A DNA stretch of 64,000 bases, taken from contig JABGUH010000025.1 of assembly GCA_018646675.1 (NCBI GenBank), positions 1-64,000 of the forward strand, given 5' to 3'. The position numbers and the translations under genes were made by a program. The DNA comes from Bdellovibrionales bacterium (GTDB lineage Bacteria > Bdellovibrionota > Bacteriovoracia > Bacteriovoracales > Bacteriovoracaceae). The notes below the pieces were generated by a model. It saw only the letters and a list, made by a program, of their open reading frames with translations, had not been told where the DNA came from and did not search any database. Below are positions 37,262-46,719 of the stretch, piece after piece (position 1 is the stretch's first letter; the number at the start of each line of letters is the position of its first letter).

Positions 37262-38911
37262 TCACCCTCTTTTTTTTATTATGCGGTGATTTAGTAGGTA
37301 GTGTACAACGGCACCTAAAACCAGTAGTAACGATCCAAAATATTTTAATCCCCGGCCGGGGTCAACGTTGGCACTGAGTACCGAAGCAAAACTACCCCCT
37401 TCACTGGGAAAGTAGGAGGATTGATAGAAGGTAAATCCATGGTGTTTCAGTGGATTATTCATAAAAATATGTTCAACACTCAACCCCTGGGGAGTTAGTA
37501 AATTAACATAACTTTCAAAGCTGGCAGGCATATTGGTACCTGGGTTTTTATCCATTTTGAAGCGATCTAGCGTAAAGGAGAAAGGGAGAGATAGTTTACT
37601 TTTTTCTATTGAGACGATCATATTTTCGTAGACGACCTCCTTCTCTCCTTCATGCTTATGAGGCGCCTTAAGATAGAGTGGTGTGGAGCTACTTAGCCAG
37701 TGTTCCTCTCCACTCATCACAATTAGTGCCGCTTTCTCTCTGCCTTTGACTAGCTTTCCATTTTGTTGCAAAGGTAAAGATGGTACCGGAGCGTAACGTG
37801 GATAGGAGGTGGTGGTAACTTTTGTCTTGCGAATGGAAAAATCCATCCAGGGAAGTGCAATTCTGCTGTTCTGCTTAAATGAATCACTGATCCAGCGCTC
37901 TTTTTTCTTATCATAAAAGGTTAAGCTGTTGCCAAAAAGGTAGAGCGCAGTACGTTTGCGATACTCTTTGCGATCGAGCACTCTTAAACTAGCAGTAGGA
38001 TCAAGCTTTAAGGTCTTGGCATCCACTGGAAATGGAGATTCATCTGGAAGGAAGGTGGTGGAGTGATTATCAATTGTTACCACTAGAATATTTTTATTAG
38101 TAGCGGATTTCATATGTTTAGCACTACGCGATTCGGGAGTGAAGCAGCTATGATCTTTAACATCAATTAGCATTAGGCCAGAGCGGTTAGTCGCCAGTAG
38201 GCACTGCTCCATCGAAGGGGGTAGTAGATGTAGCTCTAAAGGCCCTAGTTGTACCGCTGAATTTACTCCGGCAGCTTGAGGATGCATCGATAGTAGTACC
38301 TGTTGGGGGGCTGGCATCATCTTCGATTCCAATTGGTAGGAAGCAGAGATCCACGACTGATGCGACTTTTTTCTACTTTCCTCACTCCAGCTTAGGGCAG
38401 TATCACTAAAAGGGGCAAATCTCTTGACGACGATTGGTCCCATCTGCTGGTTAATCGTGCGGTTAAAGGCAGTGTAAGGGAGATCCAAAGTGTACTCTTC
38501 ATTGTGGGCAGGATAGCGCACTCTGATAATATCCTGCGAGAGCGTAATTTCACGGGTCGGGGTATTAGGCAGTAGAGTAATATGTCCATCGATACCGGCG
38601 TAATAGGTGACAAAAGAGCCACAGCCGATCAGCACTAAACCAGTGTGAACGAGGTAGAATCCCCCGAGCCGTCTCTTCGGCGGGAGGCGATTTAACATCG
38701 CCATTAGGATACTTAGGAATAGTGATAGCTGTAGTACCATGAAAAATGGAGCCTTATAGATTAGACGGTTGGCAAATTCGGTACCGTAGTAGCTTTCGAC
38801 GAAAGTGCCGATAATCATGGCAAAACTGAAGAGTGCAATTAGTACAACGGCGAATTTCATACCACCAATGAAGCGCTCCATCTCCTTCCAACTGCTTATC
38901 TGATCACTCAT
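37262..38911 (-). CDS. resB: ResB-like cytochrome c maturation protein
   Basis: Three transmembrane helices near the N-terminus (MKFAVVLIALFSFAMIIGTF; FFMVLQLSLFLSILMAML; FYLVHTGLVLIGCGSFV), a large periplasmic region and a final helix before the C-terminus match ResB/Ccs1. ResB delivers reduced heme/apocytochrome in system II cytochrome c assembly with CcsA/ResC. No ccsA lies beside it, so the partner must be elsewhere. The second ATG (38911) is chosen; four extra codons upstream are possible. Confidence 0.85.
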   Translation of the reverse strand: MSDQISSWKEMERFIGGMKFAVVLIALFSFAMIIGTFVESYYGTEFANRLIYKAPFFMVLQLSLFLSILMAMLNRLPPKRRLGGFYLVHTGLVLIGCGSFVTYYAGIDGHITLLPNTPTREITLSQDIIRVRYPAHNEEYTLDLPYTAFNRTINQQMGPIVVKRFAPFSDTALSWSEESRKKSHQSWISASYQLESKMMPAPQQVLLSMHPQAAGVNSAVQLGPLELHLLPPSMEQCLLATNRSGLMLIDVKDHSCFTPESRSAKHMKSATNKNILVVTIDNHSTTFLPDESPFPVDAKTLKLDPTASLRVLDRKEYRKRTALYLFGNSLTFYDKKKERWISDSFKQNSRIALPWMDFSIRKTKVTTTSYPRYAPVPSLPLQQNGKLVKGREKAALIVMSGEEHWLSSSTPLYLKAPHKHEGEKEVVYENMIVSIEKSKLSLPFSFTLDRFKMDKNPGTNMPASFESYVNLLTPQGLSVEHIFMNNPLKHHGFTFYQSSYFPSEGGSFASVLSANVDPGRGLKYFGSLLLVLGAVVHYLLNHRIIKKRG

Positions 38912-39088
38912 AATATTAATCATCCTAGATCATGGTAGTAAAATAATGAGAGGTAACATAACGAAATTAAACGTTTTTGAAAAGAGCAAATCTAATATAT
39001 ATATCATCGACTTCTGCCCTCAAAAGTTGCCTAACCTACTGCTTTCTGATAATTTCCCACCCAAGATAGAGTTTTAGGAGTGTTATCC

Positions 39089-40471
39089 ATGAAGAGTCGT
39101 GTATTACCATTCAAGGCAAAAGTGGTAGAGCCAATCAGATTGCTTGGCCGTCAGGAGCGTCAAGAGCGAATTGAAAAGGCAGGATTAAATCTCTTTCGGC
39201 TGGACGCTGAAGATGTTTATATCGATCTTTTAACTGATAGCGGAACTGGTGCTATCAGTGTTGCTCAATTAGGTCGCATGATGGAAGGGGATGAATCATA
39301 CGCTGGCTCCCGTAGTTTTCGCCGATTAGAAAAAGAGGTCCAAGGGACCTTTAACTTGCCATATGTTCTTCCAGTCCACCAGGGACGGGCCGCCGAACGA
39401 ATCCTAAACTCAACAATTGTTGGGCCCGGTCAATATGTGCCTGGTAATAGCCATTTTGATACTACCAAAGCTCATATTGAGTATGCTCGTGGTCGCTGTG
39501 TTGATCTGACCATTGAGGAGGGGCGCTCCTCAACGATTAACCACCCATTTAAGGGAAATATTGACCTGGAGCAGTTGAAACACTTTATTGTTGAGCACGG
39601 TGTTGAATCTATTGCCTATATTTTGATGACCATCACCTGCAACTCCGGGGGAGGGCAACCGGTCTCCATGGAGAATCTTGACGCAGTCAAGGAGATCTGC
39701 CGGGCACATCAACTACCACTCTTTATCGACGCTGCCCGTTTCGCTGAAAATGCTTACTTTATCAATCAGCGTGAACCAGGGTTTAGCGACAGCTCAATTA
39801 CAGATATTATTCATCAGATGTTTGATGGGGTAGATGGTCTAACCATGAGTTCTAAAAAGGACGCTATATCTCCCATGGGTGGACTGTTGGTAGTTCGGGA
39901 CCAGGAGCTATTTACCAAACTTCGTACTCCGGTAATTCTATTTGAAGGTTATGTCACCTATGGTGGCATCAGTGGTTTAATGATGGAGTCGTTGGCCCAA
40001 GGGCTACGTGAAGTTAAAGAGTTCTCTTATTTGGATTACCGTATTGGTCAGGTGACTGATTTTGGTGAGATGTTGCAGCAAACTGCAGGAGGAATCCCCA
40101 TTGTGGAACCAGTGGGAGGACATGCAATTTTTGTTGATGCGAGACGCTTTTTTCCCAAGGTACCTGAAGATCAATTCCCGGCCCAGATGCTCTGTGTAGA
40201 GTTATATCGTCAGGGCGGCATTCGTGGAGTTGAGGTCGGGGCCTGTCTGGCAGGACGTAATCCTGACACTGGGGAGAACCTTCGTCCTCCCTTAGACCTT
40301 TGCCGTCTCACCATACCACGGCGAGTCTACTTCAAAGAGCACTTTGAGTATGTAGCAGAGGTGTTGGGACAGATTAAGGAGCGCTGTGGTGAGCGCACCA
40401 CCGGATTAAAATTTAAAGTAGAGGCTCCAGGAATTAGACACTTTGACTCAACTTTTGAGTATATCTCTTAA
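39089..40471 (+). CDS. tnaA: Tryptophanase
   Basis: It is collinear with tryptophanase and tyrosine phenol-lyase over 460 residues (IDLLTDSGTGAISVAQ, GDESYAGSRSF, VHQGRAAERIL). The PLP lysine is in MSSKKDA. Two specificity positions favour tryptophanase: HFDTTKAH has the aspartate of TnaA where TPL has threonine, and VEVGAC has valine where TPL has its substrate-binding arginine. It would cleave tryptophan to indole, pyruvate and ammonia. AGGAG lies eight bases before ATG 39089. No TnaC-like leader peptide is visible upstream. Confidence 0.9.
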   Translation: MKSRVLPFKAKVVEPIRLLGRQERQERIEKAGLNLFRLDAEDVYIDLLTDSGTGAISVAQLGRMMEGDESYAGSRSFRRLEKEVQGTFNLPYVLPVHQGRAAERILNSTIVGPGQYVPGNSHFDTTKAHIEYARGRCVDLTIEEGRSSTINHPFKGNIDLEQLKHFIVEHGVESIAYILMTITCNSGGGQPVSMENLDAVKEICRAHQLPLFIDAARFAENAYFINQREPGFSDSSITDIIHQMFDGVDGLTMSSKKDAISPMGGLLVVRDQELFTKLRTPVILFEGYVTYGGISGLMMESLAQGLREVKEFSYLDYRIGQVTDFGEMLQQTAGGIPIVEPVGGHAIFVDARRFFPKVPEDQFPAQMLCVELYRQGGIRGVEVGACLAGRNPDTGENLRPPLDLCRLTIPRRVYFKEHFEYVAEVLGQIKERCGERTTGLKFKVEAPGIRHFDSTFEYIS

Positions 40472-40492
40472 GTTTATAATGGGGAGATGATG

Positions 40493-40972
40493 ATGGACAA
40501 AGAGAAACTGACTTTAGCTCTGGCAGATATTCCGAGTGGACTATATATCGCCTGTGTCAAGGATGGAGAACAAATTGATGGTTTTTTGGCCAGCTGGGTC
40601 TCCCAGGTCTCTTTTGAGCCGCCACTATTGATGATTGCGATTAAGCCGGAACGGAATATTCACCAGCAGGTATTAGATGGTGCTATTTTCACGCTGAATG
40701 TAGTGGGTGAGCACAATAAATCCATAATGAAGCCCTTTTGGAACGGATATTATGAAGAGGATGAAAATCCATTTGAAACGATCTCCTACCGAGTAAATGC
40801 CCATGGGGGGGTGGTGATGGATGATGCCAGATCAACGATCACCTGCAAGCTTTTAGAGTCACATCTACCAGGAGACCACCGGGTGGTGATTGCGCGGGTT
40901 TTAGAGAGTGAGATTATCACCCATGAAGTCAGTACCCTGCTTCACTGGCGAACCTCAGGAATGGATTACTAA
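40493..40972 (+). CDS. Flavin reductase-domain (FMN-binding) protein
   Basis: The fold is that of NAD(P)H:flavin oxidoreductases related to HpaC: PSGLYIACVKDGEQIDGFLASWVSQVSFEPPLLMIAI and HRVVIARVLES. It starts 21 bases after tryptophanase, so the two are probably one transcript. It could supply reduced flavin to a partner or be a flavoredoxin-like electron carrier. Of three consecutive ATGs the third (40493) is best spaced from GGGGAG. Confidence 0.82.
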   Translation: MDKEKLTLALADIPSGLYIACVKDGEQIDGFLASWVSQVSFEPPLLMIAIKPERNIHQQVLDGAIFTLNVVGEHNKSIMKPFWNGYYEEDENPFETISYRVNAHGGVVMDDARSTITCKLLESHLPGDHRVVIARVLESEIITHEVSTLLHWRTSGMDY

Positions 40973-40985
40973 TCGCTTTTTCAAA

Positions 40986-41999
40986 TTAGCAGATTCGGGG
41001 TAGCATTGTTGTCTCAAGCATGCCAACTCGTCTGAGCCCACCAGTCTTAGTGTATAGGCTCAGGATGGGATCTTTATCTTTGCTCTCTTGTATCACACGA
41101 CCGATAACTTTTGTCTCTTTGCCCATCGCTCGCTCAACTGCTTTTTGTGATTTCGGCGGAACAATTAAGATGAATTTTCCCTCATTGGATAGATGGAGGG
41201 GATCGTATCCGACCAACTCAGAAAGTGTTGCCACATTGGCATCAATTGGTAGCTCCTCCTCCTCAATTTGAATAGATACTTCTGAGTGTTGGCAGATCTC
41301 CCATAGGGCTGAAGATAGTCCACCTCGGGTTGGATCTTTGATTACGTGGATATCATTTGTCTCTTTTAGTAGTGCTTCGACTTGAGGATTTAGGGGGGCG
41401 GCATCACTTTTAATTTCAGCTTCAAAGTCGAAGAGTTTACGTGCTTTTAACAGCGCCATCTCATGGTTGCCAATTGGTCCATTGATCATCACCAGGTCAC
41501 CCTCTTGGGCATTATAGGTAGAGATATTTACATCATCATCAATGAAGCCGATGCCACAGGTATTAATATAGATCTGGTCCCCTTTGCCTCGCTCAACTAC
41601 TTTGGTGTCACCAGTAACAATTCTGACATCTGCCTCTTTTGCCGTTTGGGCAATTGAGTCCACGATCCGTTCAATGGTGGAAAGCTCTACTCCCTCTTCT
41701 AAGATAAATGATAGCGTAAGGGCATGTGGCTTGGCACCCGAGGTAGCAAGATCGTTAACGGTGCCACAAACTGCTAGACGGCCAATATCACCACCATCAA
41801 AAAATAGGGGTTTGACGACAAAACTATCGGTCGTGATTGCTAAACGTTTAGTCCCGATATTTTCCAGAACGGCAGCGTCATCCATTCGTTCCAATACTCC
41901 ATTTTTGAGTCGCTCCATGATCACTGACTCGATAAAGTTATGCATTATCTTGCCACCAGATCCATGGTTTTGCGTTACCTGATTAATTGTCGTTGTCAT
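40986..41999 (-). CDS. hypE: Hydrogenase maturation protein HypE
   Basis: It belongs to the PurM-like family: QNHGSGGKIMHNFIE, DDAAVLE, TDSFVVKPLFF, GDTKVVERGKGD and a DPTRGGLSSAL loop. It ends in MLPRIC, whose terminal cysteine carries the carbamoyl group that is dehydrated to thiocyanate for the NiFe cyanide ligands. ATG 41999 with GAGG upstream gives a standard-length protein. It is the last gene of the hypABFCDE run, 11 bases after hypD. Confidence 0.95.
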   Translation of the reverse strand: MTTTINQVTQNHGSGGKIMHNFIESVIMERLKNGVLERMDDAAVLENIGTKRLAITTDSFVVKPLFFDGGDIGRLAVCGTVNDLATSGAKPHALTLSFILEEGVELSTIERIVDSIAQTAKEADVRIVTGDTKVVERGKGDQIYINTCGIGFIDDDVNISTYNAQEGDLVMINGPIGNHEMALLKARKLFDFEAEIKSDAAPLNPQVEALLKETNDIHVIKDPTRGGLSSALWEICQHSEVSIQIEEEELPIDANVATLSELVGYDPLHLSNEGKFILIVPPKSQKAVERAMGKETKVIGRVIQESKDKDPILSLYTKTGGLRRVGMLETTMLPRIC

Positions 42000-42010
42000 T
42001 GTAACCTCAC

Positions 42011-43081
42011 CTATTGTTCTAATACAGGTTGATACTTGTAAAATGCAGCACAAGTTCCTTCGGCAGAGACCATACAGGGACCAATGGGATTTAAGGGGGT
42101 ACACTTATTAGCAAAGAGTCCACAGTCGGTGGGACCGGCTTTGCCCATTAATATTTCACCACAGCGACATCCTGGAGGTTCCGGAATATCTTGGAAGGTA
42201 AGATCAAATTTTTTGGCAGCATCAAATTGGGAGTATTTATCTTTAATGCCGTGGGCACTTTTTGGGATTACTCCAATCCCTCGCCAACCAGCATCACAGT
42301 CTTGATACACTTCAAATAGAATACGAAGTGCTTCTTGATTACCTTCATCACTAACCACTGCGGGGTAGTTATTAGTTACTTGATAGACGCCTTGATTGAT
42401 ATATTTGGTTAGTAGAAAGATCGACTCCATGATTCCCAATGGCCTAAAATCAGAGATAACACTGGGAATTTTGAGTGGATCTAAAAATTTGTAGTAATTT
42501 TTCCCGACAATGCTACTGACATGTCCCGGTAGAATTAAACCATCAACCCGGCACTCCGGATCTTGTAAAATAGCCGTCATCGCAACTGGAATCGCCTTTT
42601 GCATACTTAAGACGGAGAAATTTTTAATCTCTTGCTCTTGTGCCTTCAAAATCGTGGCGGCGATCAGGGGAGTAGTGGTTTCAAAGCCAATGCCCAGTAA
42701 GACGATCTCCTGGTCTGGATTTTCCTGAGCCATTTTTAAGGAGTCTAGAGGGGAGTAGAGCATTTTGACATTAGGATAGTTAGAGAGGTAATCACCCTGG
42801 CTTGGAACTTTTAACATATCGCCAAAGGTGGCGATAATGAAATTCTCTCGCTGGGCCAGATCGATCGCCATCTGAATATCACTTTGTGAAGTGACACAGA
42901 CCGGACAGCCGGGACCTCCAATGATTTTAATGTTTTTAGGTAGCATCGAGCGGATACCATGTTGGGCGATACTCATGGTATGAGTTCCACAGACCTCCAT
43001 TAGGGAGATATCTTGGTGAGAGATCTCTCTGATGCTCTTTCTTAGTACCGAAAGTTTTTTTAAAATCTGATCATTCATCAT
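42011..43081 (-). CDS. hypD: Hydrogenase maturation protein HypD
   Basis: The conserved cysteine motifs are present: MEVCGTHTMSIAQ, GGPGCPVCVT and the C-terminal CGEILMGKAGPTDC with GPCMVSAEGTC for a [4Fe-4S] cluster. GFETTTP and LPGHVSSIVG complete the family pattern. HypD with HypC builds the Fe(CN)2CO unit of [NiFe]-hydrogenase. Two adjacent ATGs (43081, 43078) follow AGGGG directly after the hypC stop. Confidence 0.95.
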   Translation of the reverse strand: MMNDQILKKLSVLRKSIREISHQDISLMEVCGTHTMSIAQHGIRSMLPKNIKIIGGPGCPVCVTSQSDIQMAIDLAQRENFIIATFGDMLKVPSQGDYLSNYPNVKMLYSPLDSLKMAQENPDQEIVLLGIGFETTTPLIAATILKAQEQEIKNFSVLSMQKAIPVAMTAILQDPECRVDGLILPGHVSSIVGKNYYKFLDPLKIPSVISDFRPLGIMESIFLLTKYINQGVYQVTNNYPAVVSDEGNQEALRILFEVYQDCDAGWRGIGVIPKSAHGIKDKYSQFDAAKKFDLTFQDIPEPPGCRCGEILMGKAGPTDCGLFANKCTPLNPIGPCMVSAEGTCAAFYKYQPVLEQ

Positions 43082-43082
43082 A

Positions 43083-43322
43083 CTACCCCTTAATTCGCTC
43101 ACCGGTTTTTTGATAGTACTCCTCCATCAGCATAAACTTTTCATTTGCCTCTTGGGTGGAGATCTTTTCAATAGCAAATCCGGCATGCAGCAGTACATAG
43201 TCTCCAATAGCGATAGTCGGGAGTAGGATTGAGGAGGCATTAAGAGTCACCCCATCCTTTTCTACCATAACCATGGAGTCATCTTTAATCTCAATTACTT
43301 TGACAGGAACAGCTAAACACAT
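43083..43322 (-). CDS. hypC: Hydrogenase maturation chaperone HypC
   Basis: The 79-residue protein begins MCLAVPVKVIEI, the HypC/HybG signature with the essential Cys2. It carries the iron centre between HypD and the hydrogenase large subunit precursor. It lies 12 bases after hypF and its stop touches the hypD start. Confidence 0.95.
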   Translation of the reverse strand: MCLAVPVKVIEIKDDSMVMVEKDGVTLNASSILLPTIAIGDYVLLHAGFAIEKISTQEANEKFMLMEEYYQKTGERIKG

Positions 43323-43334
43323 AATTTATACTCC

Positions 43335-45572
43335 TTACAAGAGTGCCTGCCCAAAGGCGATACCGGCATCGTTGATGGGAATTGATTGGTTAAAATAGTA
43401 TTTAATTGGGCCCTTGTCCATCTCATTCATCAATAACTCACTCAGGAGACGATTTTGGAAGCACCCTCCCGAGAATATGGCCGCAGATCTCTTTTGCATC
43501 AGCTCAGGTACTTGCTCCAGACGTCTACTGATCGCCCGGGCCACCCAGAGATGAAATTGGTAGGCTATTTTAGCGCGATCAACTCCTGCCTTTTGATCCC
43601 TGATTATCGCTTGAATCAGAGGGGAAAACTCAAGAATGGTATTATCTTCTCGCAGTGAGATTGGATACTCTTCATGTTGATGACCCTCATACTCTTCGGC
43701 CGCCTTTTGCAATAAAATTGCTCCTTGAGCTTCATAACTGGCACTGGTTGCAATGCCCAAAATTGCTGCGACACCGTCAAACAGTCGCCCCAGTGAGGAG
43801 GTCGCAGGAGAGTTAATCTTAGCCTTAATCATCTGCAAGATATTCTTTACTCGTAAAATATCCCCATGGTCGAGAGTGTTAGCATCTATTTTTGAGCTAT
43901 GGGCCAGTGCAACTGCAATGCGATCTATCTGATGGATCGCCTGCTCTCCCCCCGGTAGGGGAAAGTATTCCAGATGGCAGAGACGTTGAAAATTAGAGTA
44001 GTCCTCTTTTATCGCTAAAAACTCAAACCCCCAGATAGTCTGATCAAGACCAAAACCTGTGCCGTCGCAGATAACAGCAATGACAGGTTTGCCTAGTAGC
44101 CCATGCTCTCCCATCACTGACAGCGCGTGAGCGTGATGGTGAAAGATTGATCGACGATCTCGATGGTAATTTTCATGGTTGGGGTGGGCATCACACTGTT
44201 CACTATCCAGTGATCCAATATCGAGCAGTGTCTTCAGTTGAGAAAACTGCTCTTGCTGATACTGATAGTTGCGACTATCCATCAGATCGCCAATATGTTG
44301 AGAGAGGTAGATTTTATTGTCGATCCTAAAGGCAAAACTGTTTTTTAGATTAGCCCCCCAACCGGCCACAACTTTGTTCTCAGGAGCTTGGGGATAGTCT
44401 ACCAGTTTGGCAGATGGGGTATACCCCCTTGAGTAACGAATGATCTGTTTTTTTCCTGCGACAAATTGAACAATTGAGTCATCAGCACGATTGACGATCT
44501 GACGATTATGAGTCAGTACATGATCAACCACTTTTTTCTCAACCAGCAAAGAGGCTTCAATATTACTGATGGCGATTGGTTCATCGGCCAAATTGGCAGA
44601 GGTCAGCACTAGAGCTTCAAAGTTATCCAGCAAAAGGTAGTGCAGGGGAGTGTAGGGGAGGATAACTCCAAGATAGTTATTATCTGGTGAAATATGATCA
44701 AAGCGGTCGCTGCGTTTACGTAGTAGTACAATTGGGGCCGCAGGGGAGGTTAGCTCCTGTTGTTCATTTTGATCCATCTGACAGACAGCTTTTATCGCTG
44801 CAAGATCTTTAAACATCAGGGCAAAAGATTTGGTCGGACGATTTTTTGCCAGTCGGAGTCGATCGACCGCTGCAAAATTGAGGGCATCAGCACAGATATT
44901 GAAGCCCCCCAGTCCTTTAATTGCCACTAATTTACCTTGAGTGATCAGCTCTGTAGTGTGAGAGATGATGCTCTCTTGAGGTAGCTTCTCCTGCTCGATT
45001 AATTTTAGTACTGGTCCACATTTTGGACAGGCATTAGGCTGAGCGTGGAAGCGACGATCCAGTGGATTGTCGTACTCTGATTGGCACTGGTCGCACATGG
45101 GAAACTCGCCCATGCTGGTTAAGTGTCGATCATAGGGACGATCTTTAATAATAGTGAAACGTGGCCCACAGTTAGTACAGTTAGTGAAGGGGTGGGCAAA
45201 ACGTCTGTTGCTCGGATTTCGAATCTCTGACAGACAGTCGCTACAGGTGGCGATGTCAGAGGAGATTTCCACTCGTTTGTTACCTACGCTCTCACTAATG
45301 ATAATTTTAAACTCACTCTCATCCGCTACAATCTTTTGGTTGGTAACAGTGAATTGATCTATTCGTGAGAGGGGAGGCGGGGTATTTTTTATTCGGTCAA
45401 CCAGCAGGTCAACTTGCTCTTTATCTCCCTGTACTTCAAGTATTACTCCGGCAGCACTGTTGTTTACCCACCCGGTTAAATTCAGATCAGTGGCATAACG
45501 ATAGACGGTGGGTCGGAAACCCACTCCTTGGACAACACCAGTAATGGTGAGGTGGACTCGTTTTATTGGCAT
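43335..45572 (-). CDS. hypF: Carbamoyltransferase HypF
   Basis: All four modules are present in 745 residues. These are the acylphosphatase domain (GVVQGVGFRPTVYRYA), two zinc fingers (CSDCLSEI...CTNCGPRF and CDQCQSEY...CPKCGP), a YrdC-like domain (LVAIKGLGGFNICADA) and a Kae1-like domain (HHHAHALSVMGEHG). It activates carbamoyl phosphate and carbamoylates HypE for cyanide ligand synthesis. The ATG overlaps the hypB stop by ten bases, so translation is coupled. Confidence 0.96.
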   Translation of the reverse strand: MPIKRVHLTITGVVQGVGFRPTVYRYATDLNLTGWVNNSAAGVILEVQGDKEQVDLLVDRIKNTPPPLSRIDQFTVTNQKIVADESEFKIIISESVGNKRVEISSDIATCSDCLSEIRNPSNRRFAHPFTNCTNCGPRFTIIKDRPYDRHLTSMGEFPMCDQCQSEYDNPLDRRFHAQPNACPKCGPVLKLIEQEKLPQESIISHTTELITQGKLVAIKGLGGFNICADALNFAAVDRLRLAKNRPTKSFALMFKDLAAIKAVCQMDQNEQQELTSPAAPIVLLRKRSDRFDHISPDNNYLGVILPYTPLHYLLLDNFEALVLTSANLADEPIAISNIEASLLVEKKVVDHVLTHNRQIVNRADDSIVQFVAGKKQIIRYSRGYTPSAKLVDYPQAPENKVVAGWGANLKNSFAFRIDNKIYLSQHIGDLMDSRNYQYQQEQFSQLKTLLDIGSLDSEQCDAHPNHENYHRDRRSIFHHHAHALSVMGEHGLLGKPVIAVICDGTGFGLDQTIWGFEFLAIKEDYSNFQRLCHLEYFPLPGGEQAIHQIDRIAVALAHSSKIDANTLDHGDILRVKNILQMIKAKINSPATSSLGRLFDGVAAILGIATSASYEAQGAILLQKAAEEYEGHQHEEYPISLREDNTILEFSPLIQAIIRDQKAGVDRAKIAYQFHLWVARAISRRLEQVPELMQKRSAAIFSGGCFQNRLLSELLMNEMDKGPIKYYFNQSIPINDAGIAFGQALL

Positions 45573-46222
45573 ATCGCTTTTTTAACAGTGTGGGCAAGCC
45601 AGCTATTCCACTCAATCAATGTTTCAGGACGGGTAGCCGAGATTTGAAAGATTTTGCATGTTGGGTTGATCTCTCGCACCTCTTGATATGTCGCTTCCAG
45701 ATCGATGTTACAAAGTTCTGCCAACTCAACCTTGTTGATCAAAATAACGTGGGACCCTTGAAACATGTTGTAGTATTTTTTAGGCTTATCGGCTCCCTCT
45801 GTAATCGAATAGACCATTACTCGTAGTGTCTCACCCAAGTCAAAGGCTGCTGGGCAGACAAGGTTGCCAACATTCTCGATGACACAAAGATCAATATTGT
45901 CTAGATCTAACTCACCAATTGCTTGAGAGATCATCTGAGCATCTAGGTGACACCCACCCTCCGTATTCACTTGAATGGTGGGTAGGTTCAGATGGGCCAA
46001 TCGCTCCGCATCGCGAGTGGTGTAGGGGTCACCCTCGATAATGGCAATATTTAAACTTTTCATCAGCTCTGGTAGTGAGTTCTCTAGCAACGTTGTCTTA
46101 CCTGCACCAGGAGAGCTGGTAAGGTTGATGGTGTAGACCCCCTTTTGATGAAAAACATCACGGTTATCATTTCCAATCGCACTATTTTTTTGCATGACAT
46201 TTTTTAAAACTTTAATCTCCAT
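45563..46222 (-). CDS. hypB: Nickel-insertion GTPase HypB
   Basis: The G-domain has the P-loop NLTSSPGAGKTTLLENS, GDPYTTRDAERL, and EGGCHLDAQM with the conserved Cys-His metal site. INKVEL is the base-recognition motif. The N-terminus lacks the histidine-rich nickel-storage stretch seen in some species. It cooperates with HypA to load nickel; that partner is encoded two bases upstream but lacks its zinc domain. Confidence 0.95.
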   Translation of the reverse strand: MEIKVLKNVMQKNSAIGNDNRDVFHQKGVYTINLTSSPGAGKTTLLENSLPELMKSLNIAIIEGDPYTTRDAERLAHLNLPTIQVNTEGGCHLDAQMISQAIGELDLDNIDLCVIENVGNLVCPAAFDLGETLRVMVYSITEGADKPKKYYNMFQGSHVILINKVELAELCNIDLEATYQEVREINPTCKIFQISATRPETLIEWNSWLAHTVKKAICQ

Positions 46223-46224
46223 AG

Positions 46225-46482
46225 TCAGTCCTCAAAATCAATGGAAGAGACAAAAAATCCCCTCTGGTCAGAGTCAATATATATTAGCTGTGTCCCACAT
46301 ATTTGGGGAATATCTCTAATTAGCTCCGTAAAGTAGAACTCAAATGAATCAGGATAGACTGTATATGGCCGACTTAAGGCAAAAGTAATGGATTTTACCA
46401 GCTTATTCTGACAGCACGGGTCACTGTCAATGGTCTCCTGTACAATCTCCAGTACATATTTGGCAATTGAGGCTTCATGCAT
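46225..46482 (-). CDS. hypA: HypA-like nickel chaperone lacking the zinc-finger domain
   Basis: ATG 46482 gives the N-terminus MHEASIAKYVLEIV, preserving the nickel-binding His2. GTG 46488 would block it with two extra residues. The core (PYTVYPDSFEFYF, CGTQLIYIDSDQ) and the final strand (RGFFVSSIDFED) align with HypA. The usual segment with two CxxC pairs between them, roughly 25-30 residues, is absent, so the protein has 85 residues instead of about 115. The reading frame is intact. It is first in the hyp operon. AAGAG precedes the ATG. Confidence 0.85.
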   Translation of the reverse strand: MHEASIAKYVLEIVQETIDSDPCCQNKLVKSITFALSRPYTVYPDSFEFYFTELIRDIPQICGTQLIYIDSDQRGFFVSSIDFED

Positions 46483-46719
46483 GGACACACTCTTTTGTTA
46501 GTCTAAACAATACTGTGGGGTACTATTTAACAGCGACCTATTATTGTCAACTTGCAATATCAGATAATAAGCTGAGACTCACGATCAATACCGCTGTTAA
46601 GCACTTTTAAATTGCCTATTGGGAGGCAGAAATGGTAGCCAATGGGTGATTCTATTGGAACTTTAACCTGCAGAAAAATGTTATGGGACAGTGAACCTGC
46701 CCTTGAGAAGGAGTGTCTG

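Noticed and set aside
38924-39088. TnaC-like leader peptide controlling tryptophanase
   Set aside because: No short frame with the required Trp and Pro residues was found.
39089-40471. Tyrosine phenol-lyase instead of tryptophanase
   Set aside because: The aspartate in HFDTT and the valine in VEVG match tryptophanase rather than TPL specificity residues.
40986-46482. Nearby [NiFe]-hydrogenase structural genes
   Set aside because: No large or small subunit cysteine motifs (CxxC pairs) are encoded anywhere in the window.
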